64,000 nucleotides of DNA. Origin: Neocallimastix lanati (nom. inval.). Its lineage: Eukaryota; Neocallimastigomycota; Neocallimastigomycetes; Neocallimastigales; Neocallimastigaceae. Location of the stretch: positions 603,501 through 667,500 of the forward strand of contig JACVTC010000038.1 in the NCBI GenBank assembly GCA_016946835.1. The letters run 5' to 3'. The notes under the pieces were generated by a model. It was not told where the DNA came from, ran no database searches, and saw only the letters and a list, made by a program, of their open reading frames with translations. Below are positions 12,544-30,221 of this stretch, in pieces. Each line of letters opens with the position of its first letter. Position 1 is the first letter of the stretch. The translations under genes and the position numbers were made by a program.

Positions 12544-13205
12544 GGTTTATATATTGACATATTATAGAAATTCATAATTTTTGAACTTTAAAAAAATTTT
12601 TTTTTATATTATAAATAAAAGAAAAAAAAGAATAGATATAATTTTAAATATATATATATATAAATATTATTGTAAAAAAAAATTACTTGTTTTGAACCAA
12701 TAGCGGTTTTAACAGCTCTTGTAATTTGATCCTTATTGAAAGCATCAGTAACAGATTCATTTGAAATTTCTTCATTTGTAAAAAAAAAAATAAAAAAAAA
12801 TAAAAATTAATTTTCATTATAATTAATATATAAATATAAATATTTATAAATAATTAATTGAAATAAAAAAAATATAATTTTAAAATATTAATATATATAA
12901 ATATATATTATTAATAAGGGTATTATATAAAATGGTTATATTTTTATCAACTTTTATTTTTATTTTATTTTTTTTTTTTTAAAAAAAATACCTTCTAAGA
13001 GACTTAAAGCCTTCTTTCCAGCAATATCATAACCTTGGTTAATTTCACTTGGCTTAAGACCCATCTTTAATAAGTATTCAGATTTTTGAAGAAGTTCACC
13101 AGCAAAAGTTACAACAAAATTAGTACCATCACCAGACTAAATATTGAAAATAAAAATGATTAATTTAATAAATTAAAAAAAAAAATTATTTATATTTAGC
13201 ATTTT

Positions 13206-13248
<43 letters not shown>

Positions 13249-14228
13249 ATTATATTGTATAAAATAAATTTTATTGGTATGAAGTTTTACTTCTGATTCT
13301 TGTTGGTTTGATGCTAAAACAACAATCTTTGCGGCTGGATGAATAACTTCTAATTCACGAACGATGGTAGCTGCATCACTAGTAACAAATAATTTTTCTA
13401 AATGATTAATGACCATCTTATTTTTTCCTTTTTATTATTATTATTATTATGATAGTTATATATGTTTATCAAAGCAGTAATATAATTTAATTTTTCATTA
13501 GAATATTATAGTATATTATATAATAGTATACAATATATAAGCAAATTTTAAATTTAATATTAAACATAAGTTATTATTATTATTATTATTAATAATGTAT
13601 ATATAATTTATTTTTAATTTTATTTTACCATTTGGACCTAAGGAAGTACGAGTAATTTGTGATAATTCGTTAATAGCTTGAATATTACGAACAACAGCTT
13701 CTTCAATACCTTGAGAAACCTTTTAATTTTATTTTTATTAATGAATATATATATTAATTAAAATTATAGATTACTAAATTATTTCTTTGTATTTAAAATT
13801 TTATTTTATAATTATAATTATTATTATCCTTTATTTTTTTTGTATATGATTATACATCTTATAATAAAACTATTTTTTTATTTTTTGAATCAAATAATCT
13901 TTTTTTTTTTTTTTTTTTTTTTTAAAATAAAAAAAATAAAATAATCTTTATTTGATTGTATATCCATCAAAAATTAAAATTCTTATAATGTAAAATGGAT
14001 ATTTAATTAAATGTGAATTTGATATAACTACTCTTGTTTTACACATTAATATCAAAATCAATGATATTATTTTATATATTGTTTCTCAATTAAAGAAATA
14101 ATTTTTAAATTTTTATCAATTATTCTATAATGTTCTAAAATTAATTTTTATTAATCATTAATTTTTACCTTGTATCCTTCCTTTAACATAGAGGAAAGAC
14201 CAATAGATTGTGGAATTCTTAATGCCAT
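11212..14228 (-). CDS. CCT8: T-complex protein 1 subunit theta (CCT8)
   Basis: This is one of the eight subunits of the cytosolic group II chaperonin (CCT/TRiC), which folds actin, tubulin and other proteins in an ATP-driven cavity. I reconstruct six exons on the minus strand: 14228-14169, 13719-13629, 13427-13291, 13136-12992, 12769-12687 and 12333-11212, giving 545 aa, close to the usual 548 or so for theta. The N-terminus begins MALRIPQSIG. The equatorial domain has the nucleotide loop GPNG followed by NKMVINHLEKL, and GDGTN (98-102), the theta form of the GDGTT motif. Later come DDGVN (about 394) and the GAGATE motif (412-417); the C-terminus carries MSKPAGGPK. All introns have GTA donors and AG acceptors, and the phases join without gaps. 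The residue before GDGTN is Ser instead of the usual Val, exactly at an exon junction. The largest intron (13720-14168) is the first. Confidence 0.96.
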
Positions 14229-15594
14229 ACTATATTATAATTTATTATGAATATTTTATTTTTATGTTAATTTTTTTTTTTTTTGTTAATCAATTAATTA
14301 ATATTGATATAGTAATTTAATTTCTTATAGAAAATAATATTAAATTATTATTACTCGATCTAAATTTATAATAGATATAATTTTATTATAAAAAAAAAAA
14401 GGTACTCTTAAAAAAAAAAAGTTTAATAATATTAATCAAAATTATTAATATATTAATAATACTATAATAATACTATAATAATAATATAATCAATATTTTT
14501 TATTAATTCTTTTTTTTTCTATGAATAAATTAAATATACTAATTAATAATATATTTTAATTGGATTTATTAAATTAATTAAAATAGAAAAAAAAAAAAAA
14601 AAAATACATATATATATAAATATTATATTTTATGTATATAAAACATAAATAATAAAATTTATGTTAGATATTATTTTATAACATAAAAATTTAAGATATA
14701 TCATAAATTTAATTGCTTTATTATTTCATTCTTAATTACATTTAATCAATAATTTTATGATACTTAAAAAGCAGAACAACATAAATCTAAAAAAAAAGTT
14801 AGGATAGTAATGCACATTCTTTTCTTTTTTTTCTATATAATTAATAATATTTTTATTAATATTTTATTATAACTTTCTTATTTATTATTATTATTATTAT
14901 TATATTATTATTATTTTTTATATTCAATAATTTATTAGTACTTTTTTAATTTAATATTTCATTATTCTCTATTTTTCTATCTTATATATTAAAATATATT
15001 AAAACTAATTGTTTATTGTGTATTATTACGTATAATTTATTGTATAATTATAAAATTATATAGATATAGTAATTAATTATATATATATACATATTTTATT
15101 TTTATTTTTATTTTTACAATTATTTTTTTATATTTTATTGTAAATATTTGTTTTTTTTATTTTTATTTTTATTTTCAATTTTTTTTTTTTTTTTTTTTTT
15201 TATTTTTATTTTTTTTTATTTTTATTTTTAATTTTTGATATAATTATTTTTATATATTTATATTTTTAACAAAGAAAGTTACAATTTTTTTTTATTATAT
15301 AAAAAATTTAATTTATGTAGTTTTTTTTTTTTATAAAATTTTTTTTATTATATAAATTTTTTTTAGTTCAGTGTTAAAATTTTGTGATAGTTTTATATTT
15401 CAATTAAAAAAAAATAGTAAAAATAAAGTAAAAGAAAAAAAAATAATAAAAAATAAATATTAATATAGGGTATATTTTATTCATGTAGAATGTAATTATA
15501 ATTAAAACGGAGTAATAATGAAAATAATAATAATAATAAAATTAAATAGAAAGAAAGAAGTGAGAGAAAAAAAAAATTATTTGCTTATTATAAT
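14229..15594. other. Intergenic AT-rich DNA between CCT8 and BTB-like gene
   Basis: The upstream region of CCT8. It contains T- and A-rich runs and no recognisable gene. The promoter of CCT8 must lie at its left end, but no specific element stands out from the AT background. Confidence 0.7.
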
Positions 15595-16164
15595 TTATTC
15601 AAATTCCATTTGAATAATATCTAAAGTTTGAATATTTTTTATGATTCCTTCGCATAAAAATTCATCTAATTTAGCAATTTCTAAAAGTTTATTAAGATTC
15701 CCTGTATATATCCAATAAAGAATAACAGGAAAGGTATTAAGTGAAGGAATTTCAATTTCAATGATAGTATCTTCTTCCTTATCATTTTTTATTTCTTCAA
15801 AGAGTTTAAAGAATTGATATGACTGTAGAGAGAGATATAATGGATGAACCCAAAAATCCTTATAATTTTCTTTTCCAATTTCATAAACACGAAGTTGAAT
15901 CGCATCAGCTGTTTTCTTGTTAATAAAATGATTACCAAGACTATGCAATTTTTTTATTATGTATGGATATGGAGTCATTTCATCATTAATTTGAATACCA
16001 TTATTTATAACATCCATAAATTTATTCATTGTGGAATTTTCTATTGGTTGTTTATCAGAACACTCAACATTTTTTGATTTAAAAATATTATGATGATTGT
16101 TAGGTGATATTGGTGGAGAAGGTAATTGTGAAAAAGATTCAGTTAAGGTTAAAATATTTATCAT
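15595..16164 (-). CDS. BTB/POZ-like domain protein
   Basis: A single-exon gene of 189 aa. Residues about 85-187 read like a divergent BTB/POZ fold, a protein-protein interaction module: VHPLYLSLQSYQFFKLFEEI (106-125) matches the 'H + hydrophobic + S-x-x-F' helix, a strand pair follows (EIEIPSL), and LYWIYTGN (149-156) corresponds to the conserved hydrophobic-YTG turn. The first 80 residues are polar, Asn- and Pro-containing and probably disordered. The start at 16164 is followed by a sensible sequence and preceded by a T/A run, and no upstream exon with a matching acceptor was found. There is no kelch, zinc-finger or MATH partner domain, so a role as an adaptor is only a guess from the family. 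Confidence 0.75.
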   Translation of the reverse strand: MINILTLTESFSQLPSPPISPNNHHNIFKSKNVECSDKQPIENSTMNKFMDVINNGIQINDEMTPYPYIIKKLHSLGNHFINKKTADAIQLRVYEIGKENYKDFWVHPLYLSLQSYQFFKLFEEIKNDKEEDTIIEIEIPSLNTFPVILYWIYTGNLNKLLEIAKLDEFLCEGIIKNIQTLDIIQMEFE

Positions 16165-17751
<1,587 letters not shown>

Positions 17752-18391
17752 ATTTTAGGAACAATTATATTAAGTTTTAATATACAATTATATGAAATTA
17801 ATATAAAAAAAAAAAAAAGAGTATTCTTTATATTGATATCATTTTTATATTTAAAAATAAACAAATATAATAAATTTAAATTTATAATAATTATAATTAT
17901 TGAATATTTACATATTTACATCATTATTAATTATTATGATTTAAAAAAAATTTTCGGTAATTATCCATGTTAATTATTTAATATAATTATTCTTCCTTAA
18001 TGGAAAATAATGTATTATTTATATATTAACCTTTTATTAAAGGAAAACTAATTTTGATATTTTCATTTATAGTATAATTAAATAAATAGATTAAATAATT
18101 AATTATATATAATGTTTGTTATATCATTAGTAAACTTTATTTCAATGTTAATATTCAATTGATAAAATTGATAAAATATTTATTTATATATTTATTTAAT
18201 TATTTGTGATATTTTTATATTATAAAACTCAAAAATAAAAATAAAAAAAAAATAAAAAAAAAAAAAAATTTATAATGGTTTAGATTTTATTTATTTTTAT
18301 ATTTTTTTTTGAATATTAATTTGTTATATTTTATAATTATATTTATTTTCATGAATGATATTTTGCAATTAAGGAGAGAATAATAGTAATG

Positions 18392-20145
<1,754 letters not shown>

Positions 20146-21162
20146 TCAGTAGTATACGTCTTCTACTTGTCTATAATCATCCCCGATATTATATAATATA
20201 TTCTTTAATTCATCGAAAGCTATATATGCACAAGACATGACAAATAATGATACTAGGGTAATTACAGCTAGTATAATTACAACGAGTATGGCTATACTAA
20301 AGAAAAATAAATAATCTGGGAATTTACGATCACGGTGATGTTTAGAGATTAACGGGGATGTACAAACTTCATGATCACCATCACAAACATTAACCTGGTC
20401 ACAATCATCATCATTAATACATTTTTCACCATTTGCTTTTTTACATTGAAGTTCAGGTTTTTTATCTTCTTCTACCCAATCCAATCTACAGATATATGAA
20501 GGATTAGATGGATTAGCAATACAAGTATCATGAACACAAAGATTGGAATAACAGTTATCTGATGTCTTGCAAACATCAGTTTCACATAAGTTATTTTGAT
20601 ACATTTTCTTTGAACAAGAGTGAAGAATAACTTTTTCTTCCTTTTTAAAATGTTCTTCTTCCTCTTTTAAAGTACTATTATTAACGAATGCAATACCATA
20701 TTCCATTCCTTTAACATTAATATAATAGGTTGATGCATTATTAAGGAAAATACAATTTTTATTACTATGACACATAAACGTCATTTCACATAAACGATAT
20801 TCGATATCATTTTTACCATCCCAATGATTATATATTGTACAGCCATTACTATATTCAGGACAGTCGTCATTCGTTTTACATTTTATTCTAAACATTTTAT
20901 ATATTTTATAATTTATTAAAAAATAGTATTAAAACTTCAATTCAAATTTTTATGAATTATTAATATAAAAAATATATATATTTATATATACTTAATTTAA
21001 TTTATTCTTTAAATAGATAACTTACACTTCAATTTTTTCAATATCTTTCATGGTATAATTGGTATATTTGAAGTAGCCAACAAATTCGCCTTCTAAAGGC
21101 GTTGATTTTATCATAGCAATGTATGATATAATCAAAGTAATATATAAAATTATGATTTTCAT
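20146..21162 (-). CDS. Cysteine-rich type I membrane protein, unknown function
   Basis: Two exons, 21162-21026 and 20887-20146 (minus), joined in phase (GTAAGT donor, TTTAG acceptor), give 292 aa. The ATG inside exon 2 at 20895 lies upstream of the acceptor and is not the start. Residues 1-20 form a signal peptide (MKIIILYITLIISYIAMIKS). The ectodomain has 18 cysteines; three segments share a C-x5-C-x4-6-C pattern (starting CKTNDDC, CKTSDNC and CINDDDC), which suggests repeated small disulfide modules. A single transmembrane helix spans about 237-270 (LFFFSIAILVVIILAVITLV) and is followed by a 22-residue acidic, Tyr-rich tail ending VEDVYY. It is likely a surface or endomembrane receptor-like protein. 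I recognise no named family. Confidence 0.85.
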
Positions 21163-22690
21163 TTTTATTTATTTATTTATTTATTTTTTTTTTTTTTTAA
21201 AATATTATTAATATATATAGATATGAGATATGCCTTTTTTTTTTTTTATTTTTTTATTCAACAAAATGTTTTTATAATTATTTTTTTTCGTCTAAATAAA
21301 AGAGTTCTTTTTTTTAAAAAAAATAAAAAATAAAAATAAAAAAATATGTATGTAATAAAAACTATTTATGCATTTATGCTTTTTAGTTTTTAAATTATAT
21401 CAAAATGAAATTTTTTATATATACAAAAATTTTGTTCTTTTTTTTTTTAATTATATTACTTTATTTCTATGTAATTTTATTTATTTAATTAAATTTTATA
21501 AATTTCATTTTTTTTTTTTTTTTTTTTATTTCTTTCAAATTTATTCAAATTTATTACTTTTATACTATATTCAATTTTTATTCTTAAATAACTTTAAATA
21601 TGTTTTTTTTCTGTCTTTTTTTTTTTTTATTTTTTTTAAAAAAAATTTAATTAATTTTTGGAAGAAATATATTTATATTTATACTTTTTTTTTTAATTTT
21701 TTTTTTTTTAAAATTAAAAAAAAAAGAAAAATTTTAATAATTATTTGTCATTGTAATAAAAAATTACATAATTTTTTGTATTATCAATTTTGAATATAAT
21801 AATTTTATCAATTTGTAATAATTTTATTAATTTAAATAATTTTATTCATGTTTTTATTATGTAATTATTAAAATATGTTGTAACTATAAATTTTTATATC
21901 ATTATTAATTATTATTATATATGTAACTATTATTATTTTATTATTTATTATTATTATATATGTAACTATTATTTTTATTATTATTTTATTATTATTATTT
22001 TTTCCTTCATTGAATGTTAAGCTTCAATTTTATTGGTTACTTATGTATTCATTCTATTGAAATAAATCATTTATATATTACACTATATTACATTATATTA
22101 TATATATATATAGAAACTCTAATTTATAGTCTTTTTTTTTATTTCTATTATTATTATTTTTTTTTTGATTGTTAATTTTTCATTTATCAAAACTTTTAAT
22201 TTTTAATGTATCACTATTAGTATATATCAGCCATAATTCAAATATCATCATAGGATATAAACTTTATTACCTATGCTTTAAAGCTCAGTTTAAATATTAA
22301 TTTAGTAAGGATTCTAGAAAAAAGTTGTCTTTATCAATCATGTGATAATAATAAGCCACAAATAATTTAATATATTAATTTTTAACTCAGCAAAAAAATA
22401 AAATATATCTTTTTTTTTAAATAAATATGAATTGTTCCATATAATATAAATAATCAGTATATTAAAATATAATATAATATATATATATCTAATAAATATC
22501 AATATATATTTAACATTTATATTTTTATTTTTTTTGTATTTAAAATATTTTTTATTATTATTATTATAACAAAGATAATAATAATAATAAAAAAAAGAGA
22601 ATGAAAAGAAAAAAAGAAAAAAAGGGTCATCTTTATTTATTTTTTTATTTTTTATTTTTATTTAATAATTAAATAAGAAATAATTAAAAT

Positions 22691-22735
<45 letters not shown>

Positions 22736-23294
22736 TTTTTTTTTTTTGTTTTTTTTTTGTTTTTTGTTTTATTTTACATTTGATAAGTTTTAAAATTAGA
22801 AGATATTAAATATATATACACTTAAAATAAATATTAAATTATATTAAAAAGATTAAAATACAGTGCAAATCCCTAAAATATAGAATAATATAATTTTAAA
22901 TTTTAATATATGACATTTGCTAACTTTTTTTAACAATATAAAATTATAGAACAAGATAGTAGAGCATAACACTAGAATCACTAAAATAATAATATAAAAA
23001 AAAGTGATATAAGTAATAAAAATAAAATAATGATAATAATAAAAATATACTAATAATAATGATAATAATAATAATAAAAAGTTATATGTAAAATATATTT
23101 TTTTCCTATAATTTTAATTAAGCATGAATTAATTCAAATATTGATATCATTATCAATTTCAATTTCAATTCAGCACTTTTCTAGAGAGAAATATTTTAAT
23201 ATTAAAAAAAAAAAAAAAATTAAATATTTTAGAATAATCTTTTTGAATTCTATGAATTTGAATTCTTTTTAGTTTTTTTATCTATAGAATAATC

Positions 23295-23382
<88 letters not shown>

Positions 23383-25365
23383 AATTTATTTAATTAATCA
23401 ATATGCATTAATTATTATTATATATTTTTATTTATACTTAGCATATTATTTTAAAATATAGATATATATTATCTCATTCTGACTTTAAAAAACTTTTTTT
23501 CCTTTACCATAGTAATGATTTCAATCATTTGGTGTTTGTCATTGTCATGAAGTGTAAATATGTGATCATTTTTAATTAATTATTATTATTTAATATATAT
23601 AAATTTGAAATAAGAAAACAAAAGTACACCAAATTAAAATAAATCAATAAAGTAGGCTTACATTTTTTTTTAGTCTTGTACTAATCTCAGTTCTAAACAC
23701 TAAAATAGAACCTTTTTTTTATTTAATTATTTAATTATTTAATTAAAAAAAAAAAGATTTAAATTGAATTTTTTCTTTCTAAAAAAAAAAAAAAAAAAAA
23801 AATTCAATTCATTAATATATTATTCATATATTAATATGCAAAGTAATATATATGTATTGAGTAATAGTAAATAAATAAAATTAAAATGGAAATAATTTGA
23901 GATTAATGCATACAGTAATTTAAGTTATATTAAGTAATTAATTTATTTTCGTTGAAGTAACCAATAGTTGAAGATGAAATAATTATTAAGATAAATGTAT
24001 AAACAAATTAAATTAATTCAACTGTCATTTCATTTCATTTTTAAAGTTTTTTTATAATATAACAGATTATATATATAATATATTGATAATATAATGAATA
24101 AATATATTTTTTGTTTTTTAGTAAATAAATGAATCTTATTTATTTAATATTTAATCTATTATTTATTAAATATTTAATATATTTAAATAAAGTTTTGATT
24201 TTTAATGTTTAACAAAACAGCATTCATTAATTAAAAATAATTAAAATAAAAAATAAAAAAAATTAAAATAAAAAATGATAAATTAATTAAAAAAATTTTT
24301 TTTTATAATTTTTTAGATATTTCGGAAAATATTCAAACTTTGATTCGTTTAAGTTTAATAAAGTTCTTCATTTGGAAATTTAAATTAGATTAATTTCTTT
24401 TTTATTCGTTAAACTTTAATAAATAAAATTGTTAGTATATTTTTTTTAAAATAAATTAAAATATAGAATAGATAAAATATATTTATTATTTAATTATTAT
24501 TTATTATTAAATATTCTTTTTATTTATTATTTATTAATATTATTTATTATTTATTTATTAGTAATTTCTTCCTAAAGAAATTTTTTATAATTGTATTAAT
24601 ATATAATATAATTTATATAAAATAAAAAAAATAAATATAATTAAAGTATTATATGATATTATATAATTGAATATGAATAAATATGACTATGTATGATTAA
24701 ATATAATACAATTAAATATATAACAAATATTACATCATATTTTTTAAAATATCCAATTTATAATTAATGTACATAAAGAATATTCAAAAGATGAAATAAT
24801 TAAATGGTACCAAATAGAGTACAATAGATTACAATATATGCTATTTATTTTATTTTATTTTATTTTAATAATTAATAATTAATATATACATATATAAATA
24901 TATATATATTTTTTTAATTCACCACTTTTAAACCGCAGCTAATTAAAATGAGAAAATGAGAAATCATTTTAATATGGATTGAAATTAAATATTTAATATT
25001 ATAATTATTAGATCTTGATATATATGTAATATAATTTAAGAGAAGAACTTTTTTTATTCTTTTCTTTTTTTAATAAAAGAGGTTTAATATGGATTGATTG
25101 ATTGATTCCATAAAGAACATATTTGGTTAAATTAATTTTTATTTTCTAATTGATGATAATATAAATTTATATATATAAAATATTTTATTATTTATTTATT
25201 TTTTCATTTATTTTTTTATCTACTTCTTATTCATCATCTAAAAATTTGCCTTAATAAAATATTAAATATTATTATTAAAAATTTACTTCTACCTGATATT
25301 GCTAATGAATATTACTATTAATATTTATTAATAATTCTCATTTTATCATTATTTATTAATAAATA

Positions 25366-25409
<44 letters not shown>

Positions 25410-26925
25410 ATTTATTTATTATTAAATACTCTTTTTATTTGTTTATTATTTATTATTAAATAAATAAATACTCTTTTTTATTGATTTATTAATTTATTTT
25501 TTATTATTCAGTTATTTATTATTAAATATTAGTTTATTAATGATTAATAATTAGATTATTATGAAATTTTATAAATATTTAATGATATATTTTGTAGAAT
25601 GTATTTTATTATAAGGTAAAAGTATTAATAATAAATGTCTACTTATATGTAACAATTCCTGTGATTTTATTTTTAATTTTTTTAATAGTTTTATTTAATT
25701 ATTTTTTTTTTTTAAAAAAATTATAAAAAAAAAAAAAAATTTATACTTTCTTAGAATCACCGATTTATTAAAATAATTAATATATATTTATATATATATA
25801 TATTTTTTTAATTTAGTATTCATTATTTATTATTTATTATTCATTAATAATAATATTATTGATAATTATTAAATATTATCTATTAAATTTATATTAAATT
25901 TATATTATTATTATTTAATTATTAATTATTAATTATTAATTATTTTTTTTATTTACTTATTAATGTACTTATTAGTGTTAAGTAATGTTTTGCGGTTGAT
26001 GAAAAATTAAACCAAACTAAGTAAAAGTAAAAACGGAAGATCATCATTTTTAGAAAAAAGAAAAAAAAAGTATATTTATATTTATTATCATTTTATTAAT
26101 TAATTAAAAAATTTATTATTATTATTATTAATGCTATATTTAAAAAAAAATATTAGATATTTATTAATTTTTTTTTTTGTTCATAATAGATGTTATTACT
26201 ATTTAACTAACTATTTTTTTTTTTCCTTAAAATTATTATAAATATCGCAAAAAAAAAAAAAAAAAAAAAAAATATAAATATATATATATATATAAATATA
26301 AATATATAAATATATATAACTTATTTAACTATAACTTAAATAAACTATTTAAAAATAAATAGAAATAGCAGCTATAATAAAAAATAAGAAATGGGTTGAT
26401 AATTAACAAAATTTAAAAGGTAGAATATATAATATCAAAATAATAAAATTTAAACCATTTGAAAAAGCAAATTAATAATTTTTTTTTCTAAAAAAATTTT
26501 TATAATTATAGGAAAGATTATTATTATTAAATTTAATATTTTGAAAAAAAAAAAAAACCATCTATATTTAAATAATTTTTATAATTATTTTAGAGTAAAA
26601 GATTAAAAAAAAAAATCATTAGGAATGGCTTTATGTAAACATATTTTTTTTTTTTTTTTTTTAAATGAATTATGCGCCACATTTAATTGGATAAATATTT
26701 TAATTGATTTTTTTAAAAAAATAAATACAAAATGAACTATAAAAAAAATTATATATATATATATATGGAGTTCTTAATTTTATTTTTATTTCTAAAAAAA
26801 TAATAATAATAAAATTAAAAATAAAAAGAAAAGTTTAAAAAAAGAAAAGCTTAAAAAAAAAAAAAAAATAGGATGATTTTTAACTTTCCAATGGAAAAAG
26901 CCATTAAATATATATAAGAAAATAA

Positions 26926-26964
<39 letters not shown>

Positions 26965-27093
26965 TTTTTTATTAGAAATTATTATAATAAATTTTATAGT
27001 ATAATAAAAAATTATAAAAATTGATTTAATATGAATAATAATAATAATAATACCATATTATATTTAATTATTTTTCTTTTTTCTTTTCACTTC

Positions 27094-27135
<42 letters not shown>

Positions 27136-27581
27136 TTAAAAGAATGATTTAATTATTATGTGAGGTTAAAGGTTATATATATAACATAAGATTATAGTAG
27201 TTTTCTTTTTCTTTTTTCAATAAAACCTTTTTTCTTTCTTTTTTTTTTATTAATAATAATATATATATATTTTTATGACATTTTTATATAATTTTTTATA
27301 TAATAAATGTTAAATATATAAACGAGTTAAACATTTTTATTTAAAATCTTTTTAATAATTTATAATTAGAGTTTTTTTTTAATAAAATAAAATAAAATTT
27401 TTTATTAAGCAAATATTTTAATTTTTAAACTTTACATATAATAATAAAATTTGAGTAGGTTTTTTTTTTTTTATTTAATTTAAATCTTCATTAATGATAA
27501 TGTGAATATTAGAATAATTAATAGGAGTTTCTTCAGAAAAAAAAAATTAAAAGAAATGAAAGATAATACTTTAACCTTTTT

Positions 27582-27633
<52 letters not shown>

Positions 27634-28247
27634 CATATGAAAAAAAAATAAATATATGTACTTTTTATTTTTTCATTTTATATTTTTTTTTTTAACTTTT
27701 TTTTATTTAAATTATTTTTAGGGTAAAAAAAAAAAATTAAAAAATAACTATAATAACAATAAATATAATAAAATAAGAAATAAAGGTATTAAATAAATTT
27801 AAAAAATAAAAATAAAATTAAATAAATAATAAAAATAAATAAATAAAATGAAATAATTTTATAATATTATTAATCATTTAAAAAAAATTTAAAAAATATA
27901 TATCAAAAATGTTAATTTTATTATAAAAATTTTATTAATTCTCAATATATTTCTATTATATCTAAATAGTAGCTATGACTTTTTTTATAACAACAGTTAA
28001 AAGTTAAAAAGCTTAAAATCTAAAAACTCTTAAACATTAAATTTTTAATAATAATTAAAAACATTCTATTATTTATTATTATTATTAATATAATTATAAT
28101 TATTATTATTTTCGCTGTCATTTTTGTTATTATTTTTGTTATTTTTTCTGATAATAAAAGAAATTAACATTAAGAGAAAAGACAAAATGAAATAAAATGA
28201 TTTAAATTTTTTCAATGTTTTAAGAATTTAAAAATAATATTTAATTA

Positions 28248-28278
<31 letters not shown>

Positions 28279-28733
28279 TAATAATTAGCTATATATATTA
28301 TATTAGATTTAATTCTTAAATCTTTATTATAAAATTTTAGGATACATTTTATGCAGTTAAAAAAAAAAGAAAAAAATAATTATGCAGGATGTGTCTGCAT
28401 TATTGTACCACATAGGATGGAAATGTGTAAGGAAAAAATAAAATTATGTCATTTTTTATACATATATATATATTTTTTTTTATAAAATTATAAATTAGAA
28501 ATATTAATAATATATAAGATTATAAAGTAATTTATTAGTAGTAGTATATAAACATTATCTTATATAGATATTAATCTTTTATATTTTATTAAATGTTATG
28601 TTTTTTTCCTTTCAATTTTTTATTTTCAAATTTTTTTTTTTTGTTCATAATACATATGTATTTCTAATATTGTAAAAAAAAAAAAAAAGTATAAATATAT
28701 ATATATTAAATTATTTTATTCTTATAATTCTTA

Positions 28734-28780
<47 letters not shown>

Positions 28781-29117
28781 TTTATAAAATAGAGTAGTAG
28801 GTTAAAAAATTAAAATGTTATTACTAAAAAAAAAAAAAATTATAATGTATACTTAAAAAAAAAAAAAAAAAAGGGACTACATCTTCATGATTCATATCTA
28901 ACGGTAGCATCATTTTAAGAAAAATGAAAGAACAAAAAAAAAATTTACACTTTTTAAATAAAAAATAAAATAAAAAATATATATATATATATATTTATTG
29001 AAAATGTAGATTTTTTTTTTTTAATAAAAAAAAATTTAGTATGATAATCTTTAGATATTATTGATATTATTAGTATTAAATTATAATAAATATTGGATAT
29101 TTATAAAGTAAAAAAAT

Positions 29118-29156
<39 letters not shown>

Positions 29157-30221
29157 TTCCTTTTGTTTATATTTCTTTTAATTTTATTTCCTTATTTTTA
29201 TATATATATTCTATAGATAAAAAAAATTATAAAAAATACTTTTATTACACTATTACACTGTACAAATTAAAAATAATATTAAAGTTAACTTTTTTTTTTT
29301 TTTTTTAAATATTAAAATTAGATATATATATTTTTTTTTTATTATAAAATTTGTTTAAATTATTCAAGGGTATTGAATTTTTTTTAAAGATGTTAAAAAT
29401 TATAAAGACCTTTTTTATAATACTAAATAAATAAAATAATTTAATTGATAAAATCATGTACAATTTTTTTTTTTTTTTTTTTTAAAAAAAATTGACAATT
29501 ATATATCAATTAAATAATTATATCTAATAAAATCATTTATAATTATCCATCTATCAAAAAAAAAAAAAAAAAAAAAAAAAAATAATGCATGCATAAAAAA
29601 ATCATTTATAATAAATTATATTTTGATTATGCATACTCTCTATGGCATTGATTTGATAATTTATATAATATTTTATTTATTTTATTATATTTTATTCAAT
29701 CTGTACTTATCTTTCTACTATTTTTTATATTTATATTTATATTTATTTATTTTCTTAATATATTGTTTATTGTTTATTGTTTATTTTTATATATTTATTT
29801 ATTTTTATTTTTTTTTATCAAAAAAAAAAAAAAAAAAAAAAATAAAAATTTTTTTCAAATTCTATAAAAAAAAACAAAAGAGTTTCACTTAACAAAAACA
29901 AGCCTATATATAATAAGATAATACGATAATTATTAAAAATAATACTAAATAAAAATGATTATAATAAATAATAATTATTAATAATAATATGAACTATGAA
30001 CTGTTAAAAGTTCAACACAATATTTAAACTTTGTACATTTAAGTATTACATAAATATTTAAAAATTTAATTATGTAATAATTTGTATGTAAAATATGAAA
30101 TGGAAAACTATTGTTATAAAATAATAATATTTTGAGTCTTTTAAATAGTTTTTTAAAATATAATAAATGATAAAATAAAATTTAATTAAATAACAATGAT
30201 TTATAATTAATAATTAATGAT
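21163..30221. other. Gene desert of AT-rich DNA
   Basis: No credible gene was found over about 9 kb. All open frames are Phe/Tyr/Ile/Lys low-complexity runs. Long T homopolymers recur (about 22692-22734, 25371-25408, 26929-26962, 27098-27134, 27586-27628 and 29118-29153). A short minus-strand Asn-rich string with a good acceptor (TATCAG) occurs at about 28155-28070, and a small hairpin at 28374-28406. Neither supports a gene on its own. Confidence 0.7.
23298..23383. repeat. (AAAT)n tetranucleotide array
   Basis: About 21 units of AAAT/AATA without interruption, in intergenic DNA. Similar tetranucleotide arrays occur at about 8977-9038, 9483-9585, 49180-49221 (an intron) and 60482-60521. Confidence 0.95.

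Noticed and set aside
20146-20895. Met at 20895 as the start of the Cys-rich protein
   Set aside because: The codon lies upstream of a TTTAG acceptor. A preceding exon supplies an in-phase signal peptide, which an ectodomain of this kind needs.
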